Shown: positions 18,644-28,528, numbered from the stretch's first letter. The stretch: DNA of 64,000 bases from Nitrosomonas sp. (GCA_016721865.1 JADKHF010000001.1:30355-94354), one strand, 5' to 3'. Numbers and translations are program-made. Notes: generated by a model from the letters alone, not told the origin.

Positions 18644-19630
18644 TTGAAAAAAAATCTCGTCTATCTTTCATCGTTATTATCCGGCTTATTACTTAGCGTC
18701 AATGTTCTTGCCACTACTTTAAGCAGTATTTATGTATTCGGCGACAGCCTTTCGGATGCAGGCAGTAATCCTTCTGCAGTTTTGAGTATATACAATCTGC
18801 TGGGAGGCAACTGCGATCCCGCTCATCCTTGCCCGCCTTATGTGAATGGCCATTATTCGAATGGTCCAACTGCTCCTGAATATCTTGCCAATTCCATACT
18901 TTCGGGTGGCGCTAATCCGACCAATTTCTTCAGCTTCGCTGTTTCCGGTGCAACCAGTGGTATCGGTAATTATGGTGACGGAGGATCAGCCACTGCCCCT
19001 GGTTTATATGGGCTTCCTGGCATGTATCAGGAACTGGGACATTATTTGTCACTCTCGGGAGGTAGTGCCGACTCCAATGCATTGTATTTTGTGTGGGGAG
19101 GTGCAAATGATTTTCTGACATTCGACTCACCCATCACCGCCGCACAAAATATAGCGAGCTATGTTGGCGCACTGGCTAATATCGGAGCAACCCGTATTCT
19201 TATTCCCAATCTTCCTGATCTAAGCCTTACCCCTTTTGTACAGGATGCAAGCCTGATTCCTCAGGCCCAGGCATTTTCACTAAGCTTCAATGCCGAGTTG
19301 GCTTTGCAAATTGATGGATTGAATTTGCTGTTTCCGAGTGTCAATATTATTGAGTTTGATACCTTCACCTTTTTGAATAATGTTGTATCCAATCCGGGTG
19401 GTTTTGGTATTACCGATTCGCATTCTGCCTGTCTTTCTTCACTGGATGCATGCGCCAATCCAGATGAGTATGTGTTTTGGGATGGATTTCATCCGACTAC
19501 CCATGCACATGCGCTCATATCCTCAGCCATTGCAAGTGCGGTTCCAGAACCGGAAACCTACGCCATGCTACTGGTTGGTTTATGCGCACTCGGTTTCATG
19601 GCACGTCGCAGAAAAGAAACAGTTGTGTAA
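18644..19630 (+). CDS. GDSL/SGNH esterase with PEP-CTERM sorting signal
   Basis: The proposed start is TTG at 18644, preceded by AAGGAAG, giving the signal peptide KKNLVYLSSLLSGLLLSVNVLA; an upstream ATG at 18596 would add a non-signal-like extension. The hydrolase blocks are FGDSLSDAGS (nucleophile serine), WGGANDF and DGFHPTTHAH (Asp-His). The C-terminus VPEPETYAMLLVGLCALGFM followed by ARRRK is a PEP-CTERM signal, cut by an exosortase after outer-membrane-directed export. It therefore acts at the cell surface or in extracellular polymer, hydrolysing esters of unknown type. Intact. Confidence 0.88.
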   Translation: MKKNLVYLSSLLSGLLLSVNVLATTLSSIYVFGDSLSDAGSNPSAVLSIYNLLGGNCDPAHPCPPYVNGHYSNGPTAPEYLANSILSGGANPTNFFSFAVSGATSGIGNYGDGGSATAPGLYGLPGMYQELGHYLSLSGGSADSNALYFVWGGANDFLTFDSPITAAQNIASYVGALANIGATRILIPNLPDLSLTPFVQDASLIPQAQAFSLSFNAELALQIDGLNLLFPSVNIIEFDTFTFLNNVVSNPGGFGITDSHSACLSSLDACANPDEYVFWDGFHPTTHAHALISSAIASAVPEPETYAMLLVGLCALGFMARRRKETVV

Positions 19631-19771
19631 TCCTGAAAAATACGATGGCAGACCCCAACGGCTTTAACCCCAACGACTGTGTTGGACGCTCCTTTCTTTT
19701 AAGTGGCTATTGCAGCATCCCTGCTTTGGCATTTTGATTTCGTTTTGTGTAGTGGGCGTCCATTCCGTTAC

Positions 19772-20323
19772 CTAGAATCGGTAACCGAAACGTCCGCCCA
19801 AGGTATCCATCCCTTCATTGGAATTAGCGAGATAGGCATTAGAGACGTGATCAAAGTACACGGATAATGAACTTTTGCTACTGAGGCGATAGCCGATTTC
19901 GATCGGAATGTGAAACAGAACCCTTGATCCAAGGGCTTTGCGGTCATTGTGCTGCGGATGGAGCTTGCCATCATGGATCGCCCCGCCCAAACCAATGCCA
20001 AAAAACATACCGCTCGCGTGCTCATATTGCCAGCGAAGGCCGGAATAAAGCTTGGACGTATCACCGTTGGTATTTACCGATCCGCCTAAAGCGGGACGAA
20101 CGGTTCCGCCGAGAAATTTGATCTGCGGCGAGAAAATACCTTCCAGATTGAGATCAACGCCGCGCTCACGACGGAAGCCACTCCACAAATCACCCGTGTC
20201 ATGATCAAGCACGCCGAACTTAACCTCGTGCAGCCAGGTGGATACCCTCCGCTCATCCGCATATACAGGAAATGAAATAACACAACCCAAGCAACAAACA
20301 AATACTTTAATCTGTGCACGCAT
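19772..20323 (-). CDS. Acyloxyacyl hydrolase, PagL-like lipid A deacylase
   Basis: The 183-residue protein has a signal peptide (MRAQIKVFVCCLGCVISFPVYA), then alternating strands of an outer-membrane beta-barrel ending in aromatic YRF. Near the C-terminus, FDHVSNAYLA matches the PagL active site (His-x-Ser-Asn). PagL removes the R-3-hydroxymyristate from position 3 of lipid A, altering outer-membrane properties. It is a single gene, convergent with the esterase. PagL versus a looser acyloxyacyl hydrolase relative cannot be settled here. Confidence 0.85.
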   Translation of the reverse strand: MRAQIKVFVCCLGCVISFPVYADERRVSTWLHEVKFGVLDHDTGDLWSGFRRERGVDLNLEGIFSPQIKFLGGTVRPALGGSVNTNGDTSKLYSGLRWQYEHASGMFFGIGLGGAIHDGKLHPQHNDRKALGSRVLFHIPIEIGYRLSSKSSLSVYFDHVSNAYLANSNEGMDTLGGRFGYRF

Positions 20324-20627
20324 GATCAGATCCTTCCCTTAAGTTCCTGATGATTACTTTATGGCTTATCGGGTGCAGTAATGCACCTGTGTCTTATACC
20401 ACACTACTTGTTCGCTAAAACATACCCTATCGGTGTACGTATTGATTGCGGTTGTCAGGAGATGGCATGTTGCAGCTTCAATTACAGAGTTAAGGCAAAT
20501 CGAGCAAACATAGGGTCGCGAATTGAGAAAATAAACGGGGGATGCGATCCAATAAAGCCAGCCCCCTTTTAGTTTGGTATATTAAACCGATCATTATTGT
20601 CATGCAGCGTGATCGAATCGGCGCTTC
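20324..20627. other. Intergenic region between the PagL-like gene and lysR
   Basis: The presumed promoter of the deacylase lies here. A short fragment GGGTCGCGAATTGAGAA at about 20513 is a remnant of repeat family D. No gene is recognised. Confidence 0.5.
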
Positions 20628-21557
20628 TTAACGCATGCTTTGCGTTTGCAAACACAAATCCCAATAAGGCAATCCTTCAAATCGCTTGATGAGAAAATCG
20701 ACAAATGCCCTGACGCGTTGCGAGAGGTGGCGTGTTTGCGGATAAATGGCATAGGCGGCGAGTTGTGGAAATTGGTATTCAGTCAAAGTGGCATCAATGC
20801 GCCACTTTTGATTTCTTTATACACGATGAAAAGTTGGCATCAGCACAATTCCCAGACCATCGACGGCGGCATCACGAAGAAATTCGCCATTGCTGGCATT
20901 TAAGCAGGGAGTTATTTTGGTTTTGATCAATTGAGCTTCAGCGTCGTACAAATTCCAGTTTTCAAAATTGCTGATCAGGTTATACACCAGACAGCGGTGA
21001 TTAATGAGTTCTTCCGGCGATTGCGGTGTACCCATGCGTTCGAGGTAAGCCGGGCTGGCGCACATAACGGCCCGGATCGGGGCAAGACGGCGCGCGATTA
21101 AGCTGGAGTCTGGCAAACTGGCGATACGAATGGCCAGATCAAAACCTTCTGCAAGAATATCCACTTGGCGATCATTAAAATCCAGGTCGAATTCAATGTC
21201 TGGATGCGCCTGTAAAAACGCATTAATCGCCGGTCCCAGATGCATCAAACCAAAACTCAGCGGCACAGCCACTTTCAAACTGCCTTTCAAGGCGCCATGA
21301 AATTGCGATGTGGCATGCTCGGCTTCGAGGATGTCGGCAAGGATGCGCACGGATTGTTGATAAAAGGCGCGTCCGCAGTCGGTCAAATTCATTTGCCGGG
21401 TGGTGCGATGAAATAATTCAACACCGAGATGCTCCTCGAGTTCTTTCAAACGCCGGCTAACCACTGATTTGGCTACGTCCATGTGATCGGCGGCGGCGCT
21501 AATGCTACCGGCCTCAACGACGCGCACAAACGCGTTCATATTTTCAAATCGATCCAT
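20628..21557 (-). CDS. LysR-family transcriptional regulator, frameshifted near its C-terminus
   Basis: Residues 1-60 form a winged helix-turn-helix (AFVRVVEAGSISAAADHMDVAKSVVSRRLKELE), followed by the substrate-binding domain. The uninterrupted frame ends at 20817. One extra C near 20822 and one missing base near 20790 are enough to recover IVYKEIKSGALMPL and then TEYQFPQLAAYAIYPQTRHL, ending at TAA 20628. That gives about 308 residues, the normal length. The gene is divergent from pirin-doxX across 128 bases, so it probably controls those genes. The effector is unknown. Confidence 0.87.
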
Positions 21558-21685
21558 TGGATTGTCTCATTGTTGCTTATATCAGAACAGTTATTTCTTT
21601 TGATAGCTATTTATTCTTATTATTGCAACCATGATAATGCTTCCAGCAAACTTGTCATAAAGATTTTTTACCGGAAAAGGAGAAA

Positions 21686-22558
21686 ATGATGAATACACCC
21701 GTTAGCGCGACAAGATTAATTCCCGCTGTGGCAGTACCGGAAGGCGCCGGTGTTACAGTGCATCGCACGATCGGAACACCGGCATTGCGCAATTATGATC
21801 CATTCCTGTTGCTGGATCACATCAGCAGCAATAACCCGGAGGATTATATTGCCGGTTTCCCGTCTCACCCGCATCGTGGGTTCAGTACATTCACGTACCT
21901 CATCGATGGTCATATGGCGCATCAGGACAGTATGGGCAATACCGGCGACCTGGGGCCCGGCTCCGCGCAGTGGATGAAAGCCGCCAGCGGCGTTATCCAT
22001 TCCGAAATGCCGCAACAGGAAAACGGTTTGTTACGCGGATTTCAACTGTGGATTAACTTGCCCGCAGCGAATAAGCTGGATCATCCTGAATATCAGGAAT
22101 TTTCCGCAGCGGCATTTCCTGTGGTGGAAACGCCGGAGTATAGACTGAAGGTGTTAATCGGCCATTTTGCCGATGTGAGTGCGCCGATTGTGGATAACAT
22201 TACCGGTGTGTCTTATTTTGATGTGCAGGTACAGCCCGGCAAGCGTTTTCAGCATCACTTGCCGGATGGAAACAATAGCTTTCTGTATGTGTTCGAGGGT
22301 AGGGGGCAGCTCAATGAACAAATTGTGTCGCTGCATTCCCTCGTTACATTGGAGACAGATCACAATTCGTTCGACTTTATCGCAGGAGAAACGGATGCAC
22401 GTTTTGTCGTCGTGAGCGGCAAACCGATTCATGAACCGATTGTTCAATACGGACCATTTGTGATGAACTCCCGAGAGCAAATTGATCAGGCGATGAAAGA
22501 TTTTCAGTCTAATAATTTTGTGCGTGATCGTGCGTGGATCAAGCGCGATAAAAAATGA
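21686..22558 (+). CDS. Pirin family protein
   Basis: The 290-residue bicupin has the metal-binding residues His61, His63 (HPHRGF), His105 and Glu107 (GVIHSE) in the N-terminal cupin. Bacterial pirins bind iron; some act as quercetinases, others bind metabolic enzymes. The role here is not shown by the sequence. The start used follows GGAGAAAATG. doxX follows after 25 bases and lysR lies divergently, a common stress- or redox-responsive arrangement. Confidence 0.9.
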   Translation: MMNTPVSATRLIPAVAVPEGAGVTVHRTIGTPALRNYDPFLLLDHISSNNPEDYIAGFPSHPHRGFSTFTYLIDGHMAHQDSMGNTGDLGPGSAQWMKAASGVIHSEMPQQENGLLRGFQLWINLPAANKLDHPEYQEFSAAAFPVVETPEYRLKVLIGHFADVSAPIVDNITGVSYFDVQVQPGKRFQHHLPDGNNSFLYVFEGRGQLNEQIVSLHSLVTLETDHNSFDFIAGETDARFVVVSGKPIHEPIVQYGPFVMNSREQIDQAMKDFQSNNFVRDRAWIKRDKK

Positions 22559-22583
22559 TTAACCAATTTTTAAGGAGATTCAA

Positions 22584-22964
22584 ATGGAAAAAATCAGTCA
22601 ATTGGTAGCACGGCTATTTCTCGGGCAGATCTTTTTGCTTTCCGGTATTTTTAAAATAAGCGGATACGAAGGCACGCAGGGCTATATGGATGCGATGGGT
22701 GTGCCGGGTATGCTATTGCCGCTGGTGATATTGCTCGAAGTAGGCGGTGGTTTGGCGATCATTGCGGGATGGCAAACTCGAATAATTTCGATTGCACTGG
22801 CAGTGTTTGCGGTTGTTGCTGCAGTGATTTTTCACAATAATTTTTCCGATCAGATGCAGATGATCATGTTCATGAAGAATGTTGCGCTAGCGGGGGGCTT
22901 CATACTATTGGCTGTTCATGGTGCAGGGGGTTACAGTCTTGATAGCCGCCGTATTGTGTCATAA
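22584..22964 (+). CDS. DoxX family membrane protein
   Basis: The 126-residue protein has four predicted membrane helices, with the family features ARLFLGQIFLLSGIFKI at the N-terminus, LEVGGGLAIIAGWQTR in the middle and FMKNVALAGGFILLAVHG near the end. DoxX-like proteins are linked to quinone or thiol redox in the membrane, but most members are uncharacterised. AAGGAG precedes the ATG by eight bases. It is likely co-transcribed with pirin under the divergent LysR regulator. Confidence 0.88.
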   Translation: MEKISQLVARLFLGQIFLLSGIFKISGYEGTQGYMDAMGVPGMLLPLVILLEVGGGLAIIAGWQTRIISIALAVFAVVAAVIFHNNFSDQMQMIMFMKNVALAGGFILLAVHGAGGYSLDSRRIVS

Positions 22965-22982
22965 GGGATTGATTCATTGACT

Positions 22983-23149
22983 CTAGGAGGCTATCCGAGA
23001 ATAGAGTAATCTACTGCGGAGAAGCCATTTTGGTCATATTTTCCGATTATTTTCGTTAAATAGAGCAACTATTCGCCTAAAATGATCGAAAAATCTGCCT
23101 CAAAATGGCTTCTCCTCGCTACGATCACTATTCTCGGACAGCCTCCTAG
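22983..23149. repeat. Complete MITE-like element, family B
   Basis: A 167-base element has long terminal inverted repeats (TAGGAGGCTATCCGAGAATAG with one mismatch to its complement) and a second inner inverted segment (GAGAAGCCATTTTG / CAAAATGGCTTCTC). CTAG sits at both tips. It fills the space between convergent doxX and the M14-type gene and could fold into a bidirectional terminator. Its right tip contains the TAG stop of the M14-type gene. A partial copy is at 9711. Confidence 0.85.
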
Positions 23150-24155
23150 GATTTCAGCGCCATACGCTCCATCAGATAGCACAGACAATCCTGACGAATA
23201 ATCGGAATATCCCGAGTCAGCATGGCAGGCATGACCGGACGCCGTGTTATCAACTCACCCGCTTTGACTTCGAAGTAATAGCCGCTGATATCCTGGCCTG
23301 TTTCATTACGGGCTTGCAGGGGCATCAAATTTGTCTCTGATACGAAGCCCAGGCGGGTACCAGGCTCAAGCTCGCGGAAATTGTAATGATCTATGGTTTC
23401 TTCCAAGCACAGGTTCGATAAACTGGCGCCCACACTTAGACTGATCGTTTCCGGAACAGTAACAACAGCTACACTATGGAACAAATTCAGATCATGTTTG
23501 GGAACCGGGTGGGCAGGAAATCTGGATAAATGCAATGCACCTTCCACAAAAGCAGCTGCATGTTCTATTCCGCCTACGCCTCCAGGCTTGCCACACTCCA
23601 GCGTAACGGCGGGACAAAGATGAGCGAAGGCTTCAGACTGAACTCCCTTGGGCGTAGTAAAGTACACAACAATGCGTGAAAACATTGTGGCCAAGTGCAG
23701 GAAATTATCATCCAGCCGGTTGATGCAAGCGTAGTGCGGGTTTAATCCACTGTTGTTGTGAATGTCAATGCTGGCAAACACACCGCGTTGCATCATTATT
23801 TTGACTACTTTTCGTGTCATCCGATGCTCTGAAGCGTTTGCATCGGCATCTGCCGACCATACGCGGTTATAATCCAACTGATTCTCCAGCCGGCGTAGAC
23901 CTTGACGCGCAGCTTCAATATTTCCGATAAAAAGTGAAAGGGCGCGCGGCAAGTTAGTATTTTGATATTTCTTTAATACGCCTGCATCGCTTTCAAACCG
24001 GTATCTTCATTACCATGCAGTAAAATAGATACAAACAGTGGTGTATCCCGCCGCCCCGGAAGATGAATCAAAGTGGGCCCGGGTAAAATGGTATATAGCT
24101 TACTGGCTTCGACTTGCAGCAATCCATCGGGTAAATAATCCAGTTCAGTTAACAT
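23146..24155 (-). CDS. M14-family zinc hydrolase (succinylglutamate desuccinylase/aspartoacylase type), one frameshift
   Basis: The first part (23973-24155) has LFVSILLHGNEDTGLKAMQAY, carrying the HxxE zinc ligands. After a one-base frame change near 23965 the second part (23146-23952) continues as LPRALSLFIGNIEAARQ, ENQLDYNRVW and SIDIHNNSGLNPHY (third ligand histidine), with VTLECGKPG further on. This order matches the desuccinylase/aspartoacylase branch, which cleaves an amide-linked acyl group from an amino acid. The ATG at 24155 is preferred, two bases after the ligase stop codon; an ATG at 24170 would overlap it. The substrate is not known. The stop lies in a repeat end. Confidence 0.8.
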
Positions 24156-24157
24156 GC

Positions 24158-25582
24158 TTACAGTTCCCACTCGTGAACAGGCGCGCCACTGCGTTGCCTT
24201 TCAAGATAAGCTGCAACAAGGCACAAACTGTCCGCCCGATGTTTCTCGCGATAACTCCGTTGCCAAACGGCGCCGGTCTGACCGGTTTGAATCCGTGTTT
24301 CCAGGATACCGAGGTAATGATTGATGTCCGGCTTGTTGATATTCAATGCTTCCAGGCCGTGCCGCGCCATTGGCAAAATTTCTTGCAGCAGCAATGTTTT
24401 TGCATCAGTGGTGCTGCCATCCAGCCAGGTCATCGGCGCGCGCAATCCATCACGCGCCGCAGCATAGAAATTATTGCGGGCCTGCTCAAAACCAAGTCTG
24501 GATTCGGGCGTATCGCTCAGGCTGGCAAGAAAACGGGCAAGACCGAAATACAAGGCGGCATTTGCCATCATGTCGGCAATCGTCGGGCCGGCAGGCAGTA
24601 CGCGTTGCTCAATGCGCAGATGCGGAGTGCCATCCGGATCAAAGCCAATCAAGGGCCGAACCCAGCGCCAGATAGTGCCGTTATGTAATCTGAGGTGCGC
24701 GAACTGCTGGGGTGGACTATCCATCAGAATGGGTAATAAAACGGGATGGGTTGCAAGATTATGCGCAAAGCACTCGAACAGAGACTCTCTCGCATAACCT
24801 TGTCCGAAACTGACCCGGTGATCTTCCAGACTTGATTCATCTACGATTTCAACTGATTGCTCAAACAATGTGATGCGTGTTTCATCCCACAAATCGGCAT
24901 CAAACAACAATGGGGAATTCCCCGCTGCGGCTAGCAAAGGTCCAGCCGCAATAATGGAAGCGTTAAAATAGCGCACTGCATCACGTTGAGCGCTTTGCAG
25001 GTGAATTTGAAACGATGTCGTGGCCGCTTCCAGCATGACATCCGGATGATCGATATCCAGAATTTCACGCCCGTCGATACGGATGTGAAGCGATCGCCCA
25101 GCACGTTGTTTCAACACCTGCTCGTTTAAAGCACGATAGCGCTTGGAATCTGACATGTTGGCAAGGCAGAGATCCGCTTGCCGTACAGTGGGCAGAATGC
25201 CAACCATCATCAACACGCTGTCCATTGCATGTGCGACATCCTGGCATTGTTGCCAATTCTGTCCCAATTCCCGGGCTAAGGCTGATAAAACATTTCCCTG
25301 GAGCCGCAAGGGTGCGCCATTAAGTTCCACATTAAAACGCGAGAGCTCGGGCACTACCAATGGATTGTTGAGGCGAGTCAAAAATGATTGATTAATCGGC
25401 GATGGAAAATAATTATGATCCACCAGCCAGGATTCCAGTTCATATCCGCCAATGTCCCCGATATCTGAAAAGCGACCTTCCGAAAGCTGAATTTGCAGCA
25501 GCTCTGCTTCATCAAACAGGCGGCGCTGATATACTTTGAAAGTCTCTTCGTTGAAGTGCGTCTGGGTAATCTCTTGGCCCAT
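24158..25582 (-). CDS. GCS2-family carboxylate-amine ligase (glutamate-cysteine ligase-like)
   Basis: The 474-residue protein has features of the GCS2 glutamine-synthetase-like fold: GDIGGYELESWLVD near the N-terminus (the E-x-E type metal/ATP site), RFNVELNGAPL, SFQIHLQSA, and later HLRIEQRVLPAGPTIADMMAN. It probably joins the gamma-carboxyl of glutamate, or another carboxylate, to an amine using ATP. The neighbouring M14 hydrolase starts immediately after, so ligase and amidase may make and trim the same gamma-linked compound. True glutathione synthesis is possible but not proven. Confidence 0.75.
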   Translation of the reverse strand: MGQEITQTHFNEETFKVYQRRLFDEAELLQIQLSEGRFSDIGDIGGYELESWLVDHNYFPSPINQSFLTRLNNPLVVPELSRFNVELNGAPLRLQGNVLSALARELGQNWQQCQDVAHAMDSVLMMVGILPTVRQADLCLANMSDSKRYRALNEQVLKQRAGRSLHIRIDGREILDIDHPDVMLEAATTSFQIHLQSAQRDAVRYFNASIIAAGPLLAAAGNSPLLFDADLWDETRITLFEQSVEIVDESSLEDHRVSFGQGYARESLFECFAHNLATHPVLLPILMDSPPQQFAHLRLHNGTIWRWVRPLIGFDPDGTPHLRIEQRVLPAGPTIADMMANAALYFGLARFLASLSDTPESRLGFEQARNNFYAAARDGLRAPMTWLDGSTTDAKTLLLQEILPMARHGLEALNINKPDINHYLGILETRIQTGQTGAVWQRSYREKHRADSLCLVAAYLERQRSGAPVHEWEL

Positions 25583-25998
25583 TTTTGATGCCTAAGTTGA
25601 AGGAATAACGCCGCAGCGGGTAGACAAGATAACAATCTTCTTGATAGTGGAAAATGTAACAAAGATTTGTGTTGAGGTCAAAACGGTGTGTCAATAACAA
25701 TCAGAGATATCTGACAGAATATCCGGGTTAACATCCCAAGGTGGAAATTTTTCAATGTTGTTTCTCCGAGAGTCGTCAGTCTTTTTGATTTAAGGAATTG
25801 GGTTGTTTGTAAGCGAGTTTCCTATCTTTTCATTTCAAGAGAAACTGTGCCGAGCAAATCAAATTGATTGTTGGATCAAGTTATGGATCGAGTTATGGCT
25901 TGTATCGTGCGATATAACAGACTAAACTTGGTTCCGGTATTTGTGGCTTGAAAGCCAAATTCTGACGACAGCATTTTTCACTCAAGAATCTATACCGC
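25583..25998. other. Divergent intergenic region between the GCS2-like ligase and sdhC
   Basis: This 416-base region should contain both promoters. I see no confident promoter, operator or RNA gene. Short open frames on both strands have no recognisable features. Confidence 0.5.
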
Positions 25999-26387
25999 AT
26001 GGAAGCGAAATTGCAGAATAAACGCCCCAAGCATCTGAATCTCTTCAAGATCAGGCAGCCTTTACCGGCTGTGATTTCAATTCTGCACCGCATCAGTGGT
26101 GCTTTGCTGTTTTTCCCGGTATCCCATTAGTGCTGTATGGTCTGCAAATGCTGTTGCAATCGCCACAAGGTTTTGAAGCTATACAGGATTGTTTGCGCGA
26201 TCCGGTTATTAAAGTGGTATTGCTGCTTCCGCTATGGTTTTTTCTGCATCATTTGTGCGCGGGCATTCGCCATCTGGCATTGGATTTGCATATCGGCGTC
26301 CTGCTGCCGCAGGCGCGAACCAGCAGCAAATTAGTATTATTGGCGGGTATCACTTTAACCGTGCTGGTAGGGCTGATACTATGGTAA
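25999..26387 (+). CDS. sdhC: Succinate dehydrogenase cytochrome b556 subunit, one frameshift
   Basis: SdhC is a membrane anchor of complex II that binds heme b and quinone. The start MEAKLQNKRPKHLNLFKIRQ is followed by LPAVISILHRISGALLFFP, the signature with the quinone-site serine and arginine. A missing G at TTCCCGGTATCCC (about 26117) shifts the frame; adding it gives FFPGIPLVLYGLQML. The second frame continues to 26387 with HHLCAGIRHLALDLHIG, containing the heme-ligand histidine. Three membrane spans. The stop overlaps the sdhD start. Confidence 0.88.
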
Positions 26388-26734
26388 AGCAATACAGGCG
26401 TGCCGTAACGGGCGCACACTACGGTTTGAAGGATTGGCTGGTGCAACGTGCGACAGCCGTTCTGATGACGCTTTATCTCATAGGGCTGGCCGCTGTTTTA
26501 TTGGTTGCTGCACCGCAGGATTACGCGGCGTGGAAGAGTATATTCAGTCACCAGTGGATGCGCATCGCGACCTTTGTATTTTTCATTTGCGTTTTCTGGC
26601 ATGCCTGGATCGGGATGCGTAATATCCTGATGGATTATGTGCATCCCGTGGCAATCCGCTTAACCGTGCAAATTCTGGTGATTACCATCTTGCTGTTTTA
26701 TCTGGTGTGGACTGCTGACATATTGTGGAGTTGA
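26381..26734 (+). CDS. sdhD: Succinate dehydrogenase hydrophobic membrane anchor
   Basis: The 117-residue protein starts MVKQYRRAVTGAHYGLKDWL at the ATG overlapping the end of sdhC by seven bases. It has the QRATAVLMTLYLIGLAAVLL first helix, the VFWHAWIGMRNILMDYVHP second helix with its conserved histidine, and a third helix. It pairs with SdhC to hold heme b and the ubiquinone site. The sdhA GTG follows within two bases of the TGA. Confidence 0.92.
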   Translation: MVKQYRRAVTGAHYGLKDWLVQRATAVLMTLYLIGLAAVLLVAAPQDYAAWKSIFSHQWMRIATFVFFICVFWHAWIGMRNILMDYVHPVAIRLTVQILVITILLFYLVWTADILWS

Positions 26735-26735
26735 T

Positions 26736-28459
26736 GTGGCAATAACCAAAAGAAAATTTGATGTAGTCATAGTTGGTGCAGGTGGTGCCGGGATGCGCGC
26801 TGCGTTGCAGTTGTCCGAAGCGGGATTGAAAGTGGCGGTGCTGTCCAAGGTGTTTCCCACGCGCTCGCATACCGTTTCAGCGCAAGGTGGGATTGCCGCC
26901 TCGCTGGGAAATGTCACGGAAGACAACTGGCACTGGCATATGTATGACACGGTAAAAGGTTCGGATTACCTGGGCGATCAGGATGCCATCGAATTCATGT
27001 GCCGCCAGGCCAATGAAGTCGTCTATGAGCTGGAACATTTTGGCATGCCATTCGATCGCCTGGAAAACGGCAAAATTTATCAGCGCCCGTTTGGCGGACA
27101 GTCGCAGAATTTTGGCGGCGCGCAGGCAACGCGTTCCTGTGCGGCGGCTGACCGCACCGGCCATGCGCTGTTGCATACGTTGTATCAACGCAATGTCAGC
27201 GCTAATACGCAATTTTTCATTGAATGGATGGCGCTGGATATGATCCGCGATGAGCAGGGCGATGTGTTGGGCGTGACCGCGATGGAAATGGAAACGGGCG
27301 AAGTCCTGGTCTTGCAGGCCAGAGCTACCTTGTTTGCTACCGGTGGCGGCGGGCGGATTTTTCAGGCCAGTACCAACGCCTTGATCAACACCGGCGATGG
27401 CCTCGGCATTGCAGCACGCGCTGGCATTCCGCTGGAAGATATGGAATTCTGGCAATTTCATCCCACCGGTGTCTATGGCGTGGGCGTGTTGATCAGCGAG
27501 GCTGTGCGCGGTGAAGGCGGGTATCTGCTGAATAGGAACGGTGAGCGTTTCATGGAGCGTTATGCGCCCAACGCCAAGGATCTGGCCAGCCGTGACGTGG
27601 TTTCACGTGCGATGACGACGGAGATGAAAGACGGGCGCGGTTGCGGCGCGGAAAGTGATCATTTGCTGTTAAAACTCGATCATCTGGGTGCTGAGATTAT
27701 CAAAACCCGGTTACCGGGTATTCGTGAACTGGCGATTAAATTTGCCCATGCCGATCCGATCAATGAGGGCATTCCGACCATTCCTTTGGTCAAGTGGTGG
27801 CGCCGTATAAAACCGGTCCGGAAGAAATTGTCTCCGGTTTTTACGCGGTGGGAGAGTGCGCTTGTGTATCCGTGCACGGCGCGAATCGCTTGGGAACCAA
27901 TTCGCTGCTCGATATTGTCGTATTTGGCCGTGCCGCGGCTAATCAAATTATTCAAGACTTAAAAACCACACCGCACCATAAACCCTTGCCAGAGAATGCC
28001 GCCGATAAAACACTGGCTCGTCTGCATCGCCTGGAAAATCAAAAAGACGGTGAGAGCGTAGCGCAGGTGGGTGCTGCCTTGGCTAAAACAATGCAGACGT
28101 ATTGCGGAGTTTTCCGTTTTGAAGACATGCTGCAAAAAGGTGTCGAAAAAATTCTTGAAGTCGGTGAGCGGGTCGGGCATACGGAAATCAGGGATAAAAG
28201 CAAAGTGTTCAATACCGCACGTATCGAAGCGCTGGAGCTGGATAATCTGAAAGAGGTTGCCACTGCCACAATGATCTCTGCAGAAGCCCGGCGTGAAAGC
28301 CGTGGCGCGCATGCACGGGATGATTATCCCGACCGCGACGATGTTAAATGGTTAAAACATACGTTGTTTTTCAGTGAGAACAACCGGTTGGATTACAAAC
28401 CGGTGCGTCTGAAACCGATAACCGTGGAATCCTTCCCGCCCAAGGCCAGAACCTATTAA
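26736..28459 (+). CDS. sdhA: Succinate dehydrogenase flavoprotein subunit with an internal gap and frameshift
   Basis: SdhA oxidises succinate to fumarate using covalent FAD. The N-terminal part has GAGGAGMRAALQLSEAG and RSHTVSAQGG (FAD-linked histidine). The frame breaks at about 27785 after HADPINEGIPTIP. The expected TCHYMMGGIPTN stretch, which carries an active-site histidine in this family, is absent. Coding resumes in another frame at GQVVAPYKTGPEEIVSGFYAVGE and runs to LKPITVESFPPKARTY. Roughly a dozen codons plus a frame offset are missing. As read it cannot work; a consensus error is likely, because this is a central TCA and respiratory enzyme. The GTG start is two bases after sdhD. 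No sdhB follows. Confidence 0.88.
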
Positions 28460-28528
28460 TCTCTCGCCAGTTGGAGTGGAATTATTTATTGGCATCGTAC
28501 TCTGACTATTTTTGAAGGAGATAACTTT

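Noticed and set aside
22983..23149. Non-coding RNA gene from the long hairpin
   Set aside because: The structure is fully explained by terminal inverted repeats of a MITE-like element with a partial second copy.
24038..24688. 216-codon plus-strand frame
   Set aside because: It is antisense to the GCS2-like ligase and M14 genes, which have family motifs.
26877..27461. 194-codon open frame on the minus strand inside sdhA
   Set aside because: It is antisense to conserved SdhA motifs and has no independent features.
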